Shown one piece after another: positions 36,936 through 46,300 of a stretch of 64,000 bases of DNA; position 1 is the first letter of the stretch; the number at the start of each line of letters is the position of its first letter. Location of the stretch: NCBI RefSeq assembly GCF_010078385.1, contig NZ_SIJC01000001.1, forward strand, positions 558,001-622,000, written 5' to 3'. Under the pieces are notes generated by a model that saw only the letters and a program-made list of their open reading frames with translations, ran no database searches and was not told the origin of the DNA. A program made the position numbers and the translations under genes. This stretch comes from Chengkuizengella sediminis. Its GTDB lineage: Bacteria > Bacillota > Bacilli > Paenibacillales > KCTC-33759.

Positions 36936-38360
36936 GTGTCAAGTAGAGACCTAGGTGGGAAAAGCATCATACTCCGTATCGAAATGGATACAGAAGAAAT
37001 CAAATTTGGTAGAGTAGTAACCGCTATATCAGAATCAGGTGGAGATGTTATTGCGATTGATGTCATACAAACAGATAGACAAATTACAGTCCGTGACCTT
37101 ACTGTTACCGTTTCTGAAACAACTCAAATTAATGAAATCATTGATCGGGTAAAATTATTAAAGGGTGCAAAAATAATTCACGTATCTGACCGAACCTTTT
37201 TACTGCATTTAGGTGGAAAAATTGAAATGCAACCAAAAACACCGATTAAAAATCGTGAGGATTTATCCCGTGTGTATACACCCGAAGTAGCGCGAATCTG
37301 TTCTGCCATTCATGAGGATGAGAAAAAGGCTCATACATTAACCATTAAAAAAAATACAGTAGCTGTTATTTCTGACGGAAGTGCTGTTTTAGGCTTAGGT
37401 AATATCGGACCTCATGCCGCCATGCCTGTCATGGAAGGTAAAGCGATGCTGTTTAAACAGTTAGCTGAAGTTGATGCATTTCCAATCTGTTTAGATACAC
37501 AAGACACTGAAGAGATTATTAGCATAGTGAAAGCGCTGTCTCCAACATTTGGTGGGATCAACCTTGAAGATATTTCGTCTCCGCGTTGTTTTGAAATCGA
37601 GTCTAGATTAAATGAAGAGTTAGATATTCCTGTTTTCCATGATGATCAACATGGAACAGCGATTGTGTTATATGCTGCATTAATCAGTGCTTTAAAAATT
37701 GTGAAAAAATCAATAAATGAAATAAAAGTAGTGATTACTGGAATTGGAGCTGCAGGAATAGCATGCAGCAAGATATTAATGGCGGCAGGAGTAAAAGAAA
37801 TTATTGGTGTCGATCGTGAAGGTGCACTAGTTAATAGTCAATCCTATAATAACGAAATGTGGAATTGGTATGCTGATAATACAAATCCTAATCAATTAAG
37901 TGGAAGCTTAAGTGATGTCATTAAGGATGCAGATGTGTTTATTGGATTATCTGCTGGAGGAATTTTAAAGAGGAAAGATGTTGAAAACATGGCGGCAGAT
38001 CCGATTGTTTTTGCTATGGCTAACCCTACACCTGAAATTGATCCTAAAGAAATTGAAGACATCGTAGGTGTGATGGCGACAGGAAGATCAGATTATCCTA
38101 ACCAAATTAATAATGTATTATCTTTCCCTGGTATTTTCAGAGGGGCTTTAGACTGCAGAGCAACAGAAGTTAACGAAGAGATGAAACTAGCAGCCGCTGA
38201 AGCGATTGCATCAGTTATATCAGAAGAAGAAAGAAACAGTTATTACATCATCCCTAGTGTTTTCAATCAAAAGGTTGTAGAGAAAGTCAGAAGTAATGTC
38301 ATTGAAGCAGCTATAAATACGAACGTAGCTCGCAAAATTCCAAAGCAGTTTCGTAAATAA
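36936..38360 (+). CDS. NAD-dependent malic enzyme with N-terminal ACT domain
   Basis: It encodes 474 residues. An N-terminal ACT domain (about 10-84, IILRIEMDTEEIKFGRVV) is followed by the malic enzyme domain (YTPEVARIC, the catalytic Tyr and Lys regions) and the NAD-binding domain (GIGAAGIACSKILMAAG near 270-285). It decarboxylates malate to pyruvate; the ACT domain suggests control by an amino acid, a feature of one Firmicutes subtype. The start is GTG at 36936 after TAGGAGGAA. An in-leader palindrome suggests transcriptional control. Confidence 0.92.
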   Translation: MSSRDLGGKSIILRIEMDTEEIKFGRVVTAISESGGDVIAIDVIQTDRQITVRDLTVTVSETTQINEIIDRVKLLKGAKIIHVSDRTFLLHLGGKIEMQPKTPIKNREDLSRVYTPEVARICSAIHEDEKKAHTLTIKKNTVAVISDGSAVLGLGNIGPHAAMPVMEGKAMLFKQLAEVDAFPICLDTQDTEEIISIVKALSPTFGGINLEDISSPRCFEIESRLNEELDIPVFHDDQHGTAIVLYAALISALKIVKKSINEIKVVITGIGAAGIACSKILMAAGVKEIIGVDREGALVNSQSYNNEMWNWYADNTNPNQLSGSLSDVIKDADVFIGLSAGGILKRKDVENMAADPIVFAMANPTPEIDPKEIEDIVGVMATGRSDYPNQINNVLSFPGIFRGALDCRATEVNEEMKLAAAEAIASVISEEERNSYYIIPSVFNQKVVEKVRSNVIEAAINTNVARKIPKQFRK

Positions 38361-38381
38361 ACATGTAAAACGTTCAACATT

Positions 38382-38412
38382 AGAGACCAGATCTTAAATA
38401 AATCTGGTCTCT
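38382..38412. terminator. Terminator of the malic enzyme gene
   Basis: An 11-bp perfect stem (38382-38392 with 38402-38412) has a 9-base loop and is followed by ATTAAAAATA on the plus strand. It lies 21 bases beyond the stop codon and separates the gene from the SDR gene. Confidence 0.75.
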
Positions 38413-38501
38413 ATTAAAAATATATTTTATACACATGAACATCGGGCTCCTGAGAATTTTCTCTAAATATAAAATTGTACAATATTGAAAGGGGAATAAC
38501 T

Positions 38502-39266
38502 ATGAAAGATAAAGTAGTCATTGTTACAGGTGGTTCTAATGGAATGGGCAAACATATGGCACAAAAATTTGCTCAGGAAGGTGCAAAGGTCGCTATCACA
38601 GGACGAACTCTAGAGAAATTAGAAGCAACAAAAAAAGAAATTGAAACTTATGATGGACAGGTTTTATGTATTCAAATGGATGTTCGAGAACCAGATCAAG
38701 TGGATCAAATGATACAAAAAACAGATCAAACTTTTGGTAGAATAGATTTTCTAGTTAATAATGCCGCTGGAAACTTCATTTGTATGGCAGAGGATCTATC
38801 CGTTAATGGTTGGAATGCAGTCATTAATATTGTATTAAATGGAACATTCTATTGCAGTTCAGCGGTAGGCAGATATTGGATTGATAGACATATGCAAGGA
38901 AGCATTTTGAACATTGTTGCAACGTATGCTTGGGACGCAGGTCCAGGAGTGATTCATTCAGCGTCAGCTAAAGCAGGGGTACTTGCTATGACTAGAACAT
39001 TAGCTGTTGAATGGGGTAGAAGTTATGGCATTCGTGTAAACGCTATCGCACCAGGACCAATAGAAAGAACTGGTGGAGCTGAAAAACTATTCCAATCTGA
39101 AGCTGCAGCTAAAAGAACATTAAACAGTATTCCTTTAAGAAGAGTTGGAAAACCTGAAGAAATAGCAGAATTAGCTTATTTCATGTTCTCAGACAAGGCT
39201 CTTTATATGAATGGCGAATGCATAACATTAGATGGCGGACAACAATGGAATCAACATCCTTTTTAA
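38502..39266 (+). CDS. fadH: SDR oxidoreductase, probable 2,4-dienoyl-CoA reductase
   Basis: It encodes 254 residues. The NAD(P) motif is VTGGSNGMGKH (8-18) and NNAAGNF follows. In place of the usual YxxxK it has HSASAKAG with the lysine kept, a pattern of dienoyl-CoA reductases (Bacillus YkuF/FadH), where a Ser and Lys take part instead of Tyr. The enzyme helps degrade unsaturated fatty acids. I chose ATG 38502 because GAAAGGGGAAT precedes it; an upstream ATG has no site. It has its own terminator. Confidence 0.82.
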   Translation: MKDKVVIVTGGSNGMGKHMAQKFAQEGAKVAITGRTLEKLEATKKEIETYDGQVLCIQMDVREPDQVDQMIQKTDQTFGRIDFLVNNAAGNFICMAEDLSVNGWNAVINIVLNGTFYCSSAVGRYWIDRHMQGSILNIVATYAWDAGPGVIHSASAKAGVLAMTRTLAVEWGRSYGIRVNAIAPGPIERTGGAEKLFQSEAAAKRTLNSIPLRRVGKPEEIAELAYFMFSDKALYMNGECITLDGGQQWNQHPF

Positions 39267-39324
39267 GCAACCAAAAAAGTGAACAGAAATTATAATTTCA
39301 AAAAATAATATTCTAAACTTCATT

Positions 39325-39352
39325 TAGCCGTCTGAATATGTTCAGACGGCTA
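39325..39352. terminator. Terminator between the SDR and beta-helix genes
   Basis: A 12-bp perfect stem (39325-39336 with 39341-39352) has a 4-base loop and an AATTTTA tail. Converging genes could share it. Confidence 0.8.
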
Positions 39353-39380
39353 ATTTTATGCAGATATACAGCAAACTATA

Positions 39381-40463
39381 TCATTTGAAATGTGGGGTAA
39401 AAAACCGACCTTTTGTTTTGATTGAGTTGAATCCACAGTTTTCACAAAGTCCATCGGGTACACTTGTTTCACATTTATTTTCATCAATGACATTGGCTGG
39501 TCCTCCATCATTCTGTATATCCGGATTATTTCCTTCTAAACAATTTGAACGGACTCCATTATTATCAGATGTAGCCGACAATAATATACCTGCTAAAGTA
39601 TTATCTATAACACAATTGTTGTCTATAATACTATCTATACCTGTAATATTTATACCGTTCATCAGATTTTGAATGATTTTATTTTTCAATATTCGATTGT
39701 CAGTCCCAGATGATCCATCAGCGGTCATGATTCCATCTGCTCCATTTTTGGCTACTTTATTGCCAAGCACTAAATTGTTTTCTTCGAATTCAAAACCAAA
39801 ATTCGTATTACTTAGTGCTTGATTACAATAAATTAAGTTTCCATCGCCTTCAGCATCTAAACCAGAATCTGTGTTACTGATTAGGCAGTTATTTATAAAC
39901 AAATTATCAGTTGCTGCAGGTGTTGTGAAAATCCCATCGCCATTTCCTTGAATTAAATTATTAAATATAAAATTACAATCAGCAGTAATTGAAATCCCAT
40001 CAATCCCATTATCTTTCACGATACAATTGATACAATAATTAAAATTAGTATCTAAATCAATACCATCACTAGAGTTTCCTATTGATTCAACGTCCATGAT
40101 AAGATTGTGAGTTCCCGCTGTTATATGGATTCCTTCTGCGCCATTTCCAGTCACTAAAAGATTTTTAAGAATATTACTATTGGTATTGATCTCAATTCCA
40201 TCATTTGTATAGTTTTGAACTGTAAGGCATTCAATGGTTACTAATTGTGAACCGGTAATATCAAATGCTGTTGTAAGAGCATTATTCCCCTCAATAATCG
40301 TTTTAACTCCTGATCCTATGATTCTTATACCATCTTTGCCACCACCAATAATTAAAGCTTCAGGAAAAGTTCCAGACCCTATCCTAATTGTGTCATTTGG
40401 GCCTGCCATAGCAAGGGCAGCTGTAATGGTGGGTATTGGGTCAGGCACATTAAAAACAGTCAT
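39381..40463 (-). CDS. Right-handed parallel beta-helix repeat protein
   Basis: It encodes 360 residues. From about residue 20 the sequence is a chain of NosD/pectate-lyase-type coils (GIRIIGSGVKTIIEGN, NDGIEINTNSN, AEGIHITAGTHN, SDGIDLDTNFN and so on) through to residue 335. There is no signal peptide or membrane anchor. The start is the ATG at 40463, preceded by AAGGAGTGG; an upstream GTG is inside that site. Beta-helix proteins of this kind may bind or cut glycans or build a surface layer. Its place next to likely spore-surface genes suggests the last. Function is inferred. Confidence 0.78.
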   Translation of the reverse strand: MTVFNVPDPIPTITAALAMAGPNDTIRIGSGTFPEALIIGGGKDGIRIIGSGVKTIIEGNNALTTAFDITGSQLVTIECLTVQNYTNDGIEINTNSNILKNLLVTGNGAEGIHITAGTHNLIMDVESIGNSSDGIDLDTNFNYCINCIVKDNGIDGISITADCNFIFNNLIQGNGDGIFTTPAATDNLFINNCLISNTDSGLDAEGDGNLIYCNQALSNTNFGFEFEENNLVLGNKVAKNGADGIMTADGSSGTDNRILKNKIIQNLMNGINITGIDSIIDNNCVIDNTLAGILLSATSDNNGVRSNCLEGNNPDIQNDGGPANVIDENKCETSVPDGLCENCGFNSIKTKGRFFTPHFK

Positions 40464-40698
40464 ACATACCACTCCTTTTCTATTTTAGTTTGATTAGTTA
40501 ATATAATATATTCAAAACATAAAAAAAGGAGTGGACTCATATCTAAAGTACCAGAATTAATAAAACACCTAGCAATTTCTTTAATACAGACAAATGCGGA
40601 TTTTACATAAAAGAGGTATTCATCTGGTCATTCGCACAATCTAGTCAAGTGCTTATAACATAAAATAACAAGAATTGATCTAGAACGGAGGTGAAAAC

Positions 40699-41244
40699 AT
40701 GGGTAAATTCGATCGAAGTGTCTGCGATTGTTGTGTATGTCCAATGCAATGTGTTATGCAACAATTAACGGATCGCGAAGGTGCGGTGGCAATTGCCACT
40801 ACTTCTCTTGTTAATGATGTTTATGTCACAATCAATTCTGCAGATAATTTTTTAGCAAAAACCAGTAGAGAGGCATCAGGGGCCATTATTAATGGGTCGT
40901 ATCCGATATGTAATGTCACTGCAGTAGGAATTGACAGAGCAAGGACCCTGTCAGACCCAAATTTTGATCTTACTTTAAAACCAGTGCGAGTGGATGAAAA
41001 AGGTGAGTGTAGCTGTTGTGAAGACCCTGCTACAGAAGAATTAAAATCTAAGATTGGAAAAACAGTGAGAGTTGAATATGATGGTAGAATAGGAACAACA
41101 TCAGGAGGTACCTTTTTCAACTTGGGGATCATTGAAAAAGTCGGAGAAGGTATAGTGACTCTAATGAATGATTCTGTAGGTACTCTTTCTCATCTTGCCA
41201 TATCAACATGCCATATTACAAAAGTTGAAGATTACATCTCATAA
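40699..41244 (+). CDS. Cysteine-rich protein with an Sm-like tail, possibly spore-associated
   Basis: It encodes 181 residues. The head has CDCCVCPMQCVMQQL (five cysteines by residue 18). After a middle part, CSCCEDPATEELK is followed by an Sm-like beta domain (IGKTVRVEYDGRIG, FFNLGIIEKVGEGIVTLMND). No signal peptide. The family is not known to me, but cysteine-rich heads like this are typical of spore coat or exosporium proteins. AACGGAGGTGA precedes the ATG. It is divergent from the beta-helix gene. Confidence 0.6.
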   Translation: MGKFDRSVCDCCVCPMQCVMQQLTDREGAVAIATTSLVNDVYVTINSADNFLAKTSREASGAIINGSYPICNVTAVGIDRARTLSDPNFDLTLKPVRVDEKGECSCCEDPATEELKSKIGKTVRVEYDGRIGTTSGGTFFNLGIIEKVGEGIVTLMNDSVGTLSHLAISTCHITKVEDYIS

Positions 41245-41277
41245 TAATATGGTCACAGACAAAAACGGTTTTCCCTC

Positions 41278-41297
41278 ACTCCCCGAAATAGGGGAGT
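41278..41297. other. GC-rich stem-loop after the Cys-rich gene
   Basis: ACTCCCC pairs with GGGGAGT across GAAATA. It lies between converging genes. No T-run follows on either strand, so terminator function is uncertain. Confidence 0.4.
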
Positions 41298-41363
41298 ATC
41301 CTTCTGAGCTTTACAACGTTATCGATACACCCATTAGCTAACGATGTAATTCTGCATGACTTT

Positions 41364-42455
41364 TTACATGTTCTCTTTAGACTTCATTTCCTCTAGTAAC
41401 CTCTCATTAGTGTTAACATAAGAACTATTAGGGATATATTTAGCTGCGATATCATTATATTTTTTTGCTTCTTCAAATTCACCTAACAACATATAACAAG
41501 CACACAACTGTGTATGTGGGAGCCATGTATAACAAGGTTGTTGTGTGTAGGTGCTTTCACCTGAAACATCAATGTTAGAAGATATTTTATACCAATCAAT
41601 AGCCATATGAATCTGTTTTTTTAGTAAATAAATATAACCTAACCTGCAACAAACTTCACCTTTAGGTGAATCTAATTTGAAAGAATCCAGGCAACTTGTA
41701 ATCGCTTGATCTAGTTCATTAAACTGGATATGACAATCAGCAATCTTTAAATAGACATAAATTTGTTCATTTTTAATTACTGTTTTACTGTTCAACACTT
41801 CTTCATACAACTTCATCGCTTTTTTATATTGTTTATATTCAAAACATTCATTCGCAAAGTGCAATTTATCTTTTGCAATTAACTTCTTTCCTTGCTCCAT
41901 CGCTTTTTCATAAATTTTTATATAGTTACCTGAATGTGGCTTGTTTTTCATATGTTTTATATTAATATTGGTTATAAATGCTTCTCCAGAAACTTCAAGC
42001 CTCTCGTGAACTAGCCCTACCCATTTAAAATTGCATTCTCTTTTTACCATACGCTCTCGACGGTGAGTAGAGATTAAAATACCTTCAGCATCAAATGAAT
42101 ATTGATATTCCATAAAAATACAATCCATTTTTTGATTGTTGATCTGGTTATTTTTTAGCTCCAATATTTGTAAACGACTTTCTTCTGGCACAATGTCATC
42201 TGCATCCAACCACATAATATAATCTTTTGTCGCTTTTGAAAAAGAGTAGTTTCTCGCTTTGGAAAAATCATCTACCCACTCAAAATCATATATCTTGTCC
42301 GTGTATTGTTTTGCAATCTCTTTGGTACGGTCCGTTGAACCGGTATCCACTATAATAATTTCATCTACGAAATCAGTGACAGATGATAAACATCGACCAA
42401 GGACTTCCTCTTCATTTTTTACGATCATACAAAGACTAATTGTAACGCTCCCCAT
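41364..42455 (-). CDS. Family 2 glycosyltransferase with TPR-like tail
   Basis: It encodes 363 residues. The N-terminal GT2 domain has SLCMIVKNEEEVL, DTGSTDRTKEIA (nucleotide-sugar binding) and MWLDADD (metal-binding DxD). The C-terminal half (about 195-350) is made of TPR-like helices such as FANECFEYKQYKKAMKLYEEVL. This SunS-like layout is common in Bacillales. I chose the ATG at 42455, after GGCAGGAGA. No membrane segment. Its acceptor is unknown; the neighbouring spore-surface-like proteins are possible targets. Confidence 0.82.
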   Translation of the reverse strand: MGSVTISLCMIVKNEEEVLGRCLSSVTDFVDEIIIVDTGSTDRTKEIAKQYTDKIYDFEWVDDFSKARNYSFSKATKDYIMWLDADDIVPEESRLQILELKNNQINNQKMDCIFMEYQYSFDAEGILISTHRRERMVKRECNFKWVGLVHERLEVSGEAFITNINIKHMKNKPHSGNYIKIYEKAMEQGKKLIAKDKLHFANECFEYKQYKKAMKLYEEVLNSKTVIKNEQIYVYLKIADCHIQFNELDQAITSCLDSFKLDSPKGEVCCRLGYIYLLKKQIHMAIDWYKISSNIDVSGESTYTQQPCYTWLPHTQLCACYMLLGEFEEAKKYNDIAAKYIPNSSYVNTNERLLEEMKSKENM

Positions 42456-42642
42456 ATTATCTTCTCCTGCCTCAAAAAGTTCATAGTTACTTTTACAAAA
42501 ACCCATAAATCATATTCAATTATACATTTCCATTCGTAGAGATATGTTATATATTAATATATGGAAAATGATTCATTAGGTACCAACAAAACAAAAGAAG
42601 AACAATCATGTAGTGTATAACGAAAATCAGTGGATAAAATGA

Positions 42643-42692
42643 TTCGCAAATAAAAAAATAAGAGACTAAATCAAATTGACCTAATCTCTAAA
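42643..42692 (-). terminator. Terminator of the repeat-protein gene
   Basis: On the minus strand AGAGATTAGGTCAA pairs with TTGATTTAGTCTCT through several G-U pairs, then TATTTTTTTATTTG follows. It lies about 50 bases beyond the stop codon. Confidence 0.65.
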
Positions 42693-42743
42693 AAATAAAT
42701 AACTATTAAATTATCCTAATAAATTACTTTAGATGAATATATA

Positions 42744-43316
42744 TCAATAATACGGTAATCTGCCGAATCTTCTTATAAAGCCGAAAGGAAATATTCTTCT
42801 GTAGAAACCTAATCTTCTACCATATGGGAAACCATACCCATATCCTGGAAATCCAAATCCACCAAACCCACCATAACCAAATTGTCTCATATGGTGAGAT
42901 TGATGATATTGATGAGAGTGATGCATGTTGTTTGGCATCATATGATCTTCAGCTGCCATTACATTCTCACATCTTGGACAAGCTAGATATAAATTTTCCT
43001 CATCAGCACCCTCAACAAATCCATCTTGGGTAGTTCCATCCATCATTTCAACCATGACATATCGATGCATATTTTCACAACAAACGTCTTTCATACCATT
43101 CATATGTGATGGTGCTACACCTGCTTTTGACATAGGGGATATGTTTTCATTTGATATTGGAGATACTCCATTTTTTGATATCGGACCTATATTTTCATTT
43201 GACACAGGAGATACTCCTGCCTTTGATATTGGAGCTACATTATTATTTGATATAGGGGATATCCCAGCATTTGTGTTATTTGATATAGGGGATACCCCAG
43301 CATTATTATTATTCAT
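42744..43316 (-). CDS. Pro-Ile-Ser repeat protein with Sm-like domain and Gly/Tyr tail
   Basis: It encodes 190 residues with three parts. Residues 6-72 are a tandem repeat around GVSPISN and APISK (about eight near-copies). Residues 80-118 contain VCCENMHRYVMVEMMDGTTQ then DGFVEGADEENLYLACP, an Sm-like small barrel. From 125 on the sequence is His-rich, then Gly/Tyr/Phe-rich (GYGGFGGFGFPGYGYGFPYG) with a basic end. The start is ATG 43316, after AGGAGGTG. Such tails occur in spore-surface proteins of Bacillales. Function unknown. Confidence 0.65.
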   Translation of the reverse strand: MNNNNAGVSPISNNTNAGISPISNNNVAPISKAGVSPVSNENIGPISKNGVSPISNENISPMSKAGVAPSHMNGMKDVCCENMHRYVMVEMMDGTTQDGFVEGADEENLYLACPRCENVMAAEDHMMPNNMHHSHQYHQSHHMRQFGYGGFGGFGFPGYGYGFPYGRRLGFYRRIFPFGFIRRFGRLPYY

Positions 43317-43397
43317 TTTTAGTAAACACCTCCTACACCAACCATGATATTCACCCGTAGGCAAAAGGCTACTAAAAGATTAAAAATGGGTGTTTAC

Positions 43398-46300
43398 CTA
43401 GTTTATTTTTACAGTATGAGCACCATCAAAAAGATACAAGTAATGTTCTAAAACAGGAATTTTCCATATGTGTTCTACCGCTTTTGAATACATTTCAATT
43501 TGCATTTTATATCTTTCTTTTATTTCATTTAATTTATTTCCATAAATCGCATCTGTTTTATAATCAATGAGTATAAAGTGATCATTTTCTAAAAATAAGC
43601 AGTCTATAATTCCTTGTACTAATACAATTTCACTAGAAGTTCCAGTTTCACGACTACCATATACATCTTTAGCAGGTAGTCCATAACTAAAGGGTACTTC
43701 ACGGTAGAACCTTTTAGACAAATTTAACCTTGTTCCTAATTCACTTTGAAAAAAAGTATGAATAACAGAAATATCAACCTGTTCGCTTTGCTCTATAGAA
43801 ATCATGTTTTTCATTAATAGATGATCTATAGTTTGTTGTATTACCTTTAAAGAAATAGGTTCATGTATCGGAATGTGCTGCATGATAGCATGATACACTG
43901 TCCCTCTTTCTGCAGCATTCACTTGTTTTTGCTCCATAAATCGAGGTCTTCTCTTTAAATTATTTTTTTGAGGGAATGGTTTTAATAAAGAATTAATCGT
44001 CTCTTCATCATTTTTAGAAATCATCTCTGTCTTAATTTCAGTAATCCTCTTCATTTCTGAAACGGAGGTTTTAGATAACAAAGTTTGAGATAATTTATTT
44101 TGATCTTTCCAATTAAATTTATAAGATAACAAATCGAATATGCCTGAATCTGTTTTATGTTCAAATTTTTGTAAGTGAGTAAGAGACGCTAGATTTCTAG
44201 TTTCTGTCATTAATTCATCTTCTTTTTGTTCCTCTACTAATTCATGAGCAGGAACAATCTCAAATTCCCATTCCGAATCATAACTATTTTCTTTAAATCT
44301 AGGTGCCAAATGATGGTCTAATAAATCCCTCATTGGTTTTGCATTATCATGACGTATTAATGCAGGACCTAACCAATCGAAATAGCAGCGAGCTTTGACT
44401 AATACATAATCAGGGAGCTGTGGAGAAGTATTTTCAATGATTGGACGCCATTTCAATAACTTCTTCTTCAAATCTTTAACGGTACCTACTAAAAATAGTT
44501 TTTCTTTTGCACGTGTTAATGCAACATAAAGTATACGCATTTCTTCAGCTAACATTTCTAGTTGCAGTCTTCTTTTAATAGCTAAGCTAGGCAATGTAGG
44601 ATATGATATTCTATTGGTTATATCCATATATTTAGGACCAAAACCCAACTGCTTATGCATTAAAAATGGATTGTGCAAATCTTGAAAATTAAACATTTTA
44701 TTTATTCCCGCAACAAAAACAACTGGAAATTCCAAACCTTTACTCTTATGGATGGACATTAACCTTACCACATTTTCTTGTTCCCCTATTGTTCTTGCTG
44801 TTCCTAAGTCTCCACCACGATCACGCATTTGATTAATAAAAGTTAAGAAACGAAACAAACCTCTAAAAGAAGTTTTTTCATACTGCTTAGCTCGATCATA
44901 TAATAAACGAAGATTCGCTTGTTTTTGTATCCCTCCAGGCATTCCGCCTACCATATCATAAAACAGTGTCTCGCGATAAATATGCCAAATTAAATCGGAA
45001 AGGGACCCTTGTCTAGCTTTTATACGCCAGCTTTCCAGTTGAATTGAAAATTGATCCAATTTTTTCTTTAGTTTATGCTCGTTGTTTTCCTCTTGATTTA
45101 TAAAAACCTGCAGCGCTTCAAAATAGGACTGGTTCGGATCAGCAAGACGGATTAGTGCCATCTCATCAGCAGAAAGTTGAACGATTGGAGAACGTAAAAC
45201 CGCCGCTAAAGCAATATCTTGATAAGGGTTATCTATTACTTTTAATACAGACAACATCACTTCTACTTCCCCTGCTTCGAAATAACCTGAATCCAAATCT
45301 GCATAACAGGGGATGTTTGCCTTTTTAAATTCTTCTGTAAAAATGGGAGACCATTGTTGAGTGGATCTAAGTAAAATAACGATATCCTTATATGTTACTG
45401 GACGAGCATTTCCTAATTGTTTATCTATGACGTAAAAAGGCTCTCCATTTTCACCTACTATTTTTTTAATTTGTTTAATAATATTTAATGCTTCCAATTG
45501 AGCCGTTTCTAAATCTTGTGAATCAATAGATATAGATAAATCTGACTCATGATCAATATCCTGTTGATGATTTACTTCAGATGATCTATCAATGAGCTGA
45601 ATGTGAATCGATGAGTTAGCATCTCCTAGTTGTTCTATTTTAGAAAAACCATCCCCATAAATTAAAGCAGCTTTCTCATCATACGCCATCTCTCCCACTG
45701 ATTTATTCATCAATTGTTTGAATATATAATTTACTCCATTAATGACTTCTTTACGACTTCTAAAGTTTTTTGAAAGATCAATTTTAATTCCATTTTGATA
45801 TTGGACTGCTGTATCCACATTCTCATATTTATTATACTTATCCAAAAATAATCCGGGCTCTGCTAAACGAAAGCGATAAATACTTTGTTTTACATCCCCT
45901 ACCATAAATCTATTACCAGGTTTAGCTTTGGAAATTAAAGATAAAATGGCTTCTTGGACCATATTTGTATCCTGATACTCGTCTATCAATACCTCTTCAA
46001 AATAACTTTGATAATTCAATGCGATCTGAGAAGGTTGAAAACCATAAAGGTCATGATCTACATCACATAAAATTTGCAAACAAAAATGCTCTAAATCCCC
46101 GTAATCCACTAAACCTTTATCTGCTTTTGCAAGTTGATATTGTTCAGAAAATTCTTGAATCAGATTTACCAGTACTTGCATAAGTGGAGCAATTTCTTTC
46201 AATTCTTGATAAAAGGTTTCTGGTGATCTTTCAAACAGTTCCTCACGTATTCCACCAATTAGTTTCTTGGCTTCATTTCTTAGTTCCTTCACTTGATCTT

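Noticed and set aside
41278-41297. GC-rich hairpin as a terminator of the glycosyltransferase gene
   Set aside because: No T-run on either strand, so it is listed only as a stem-loop.
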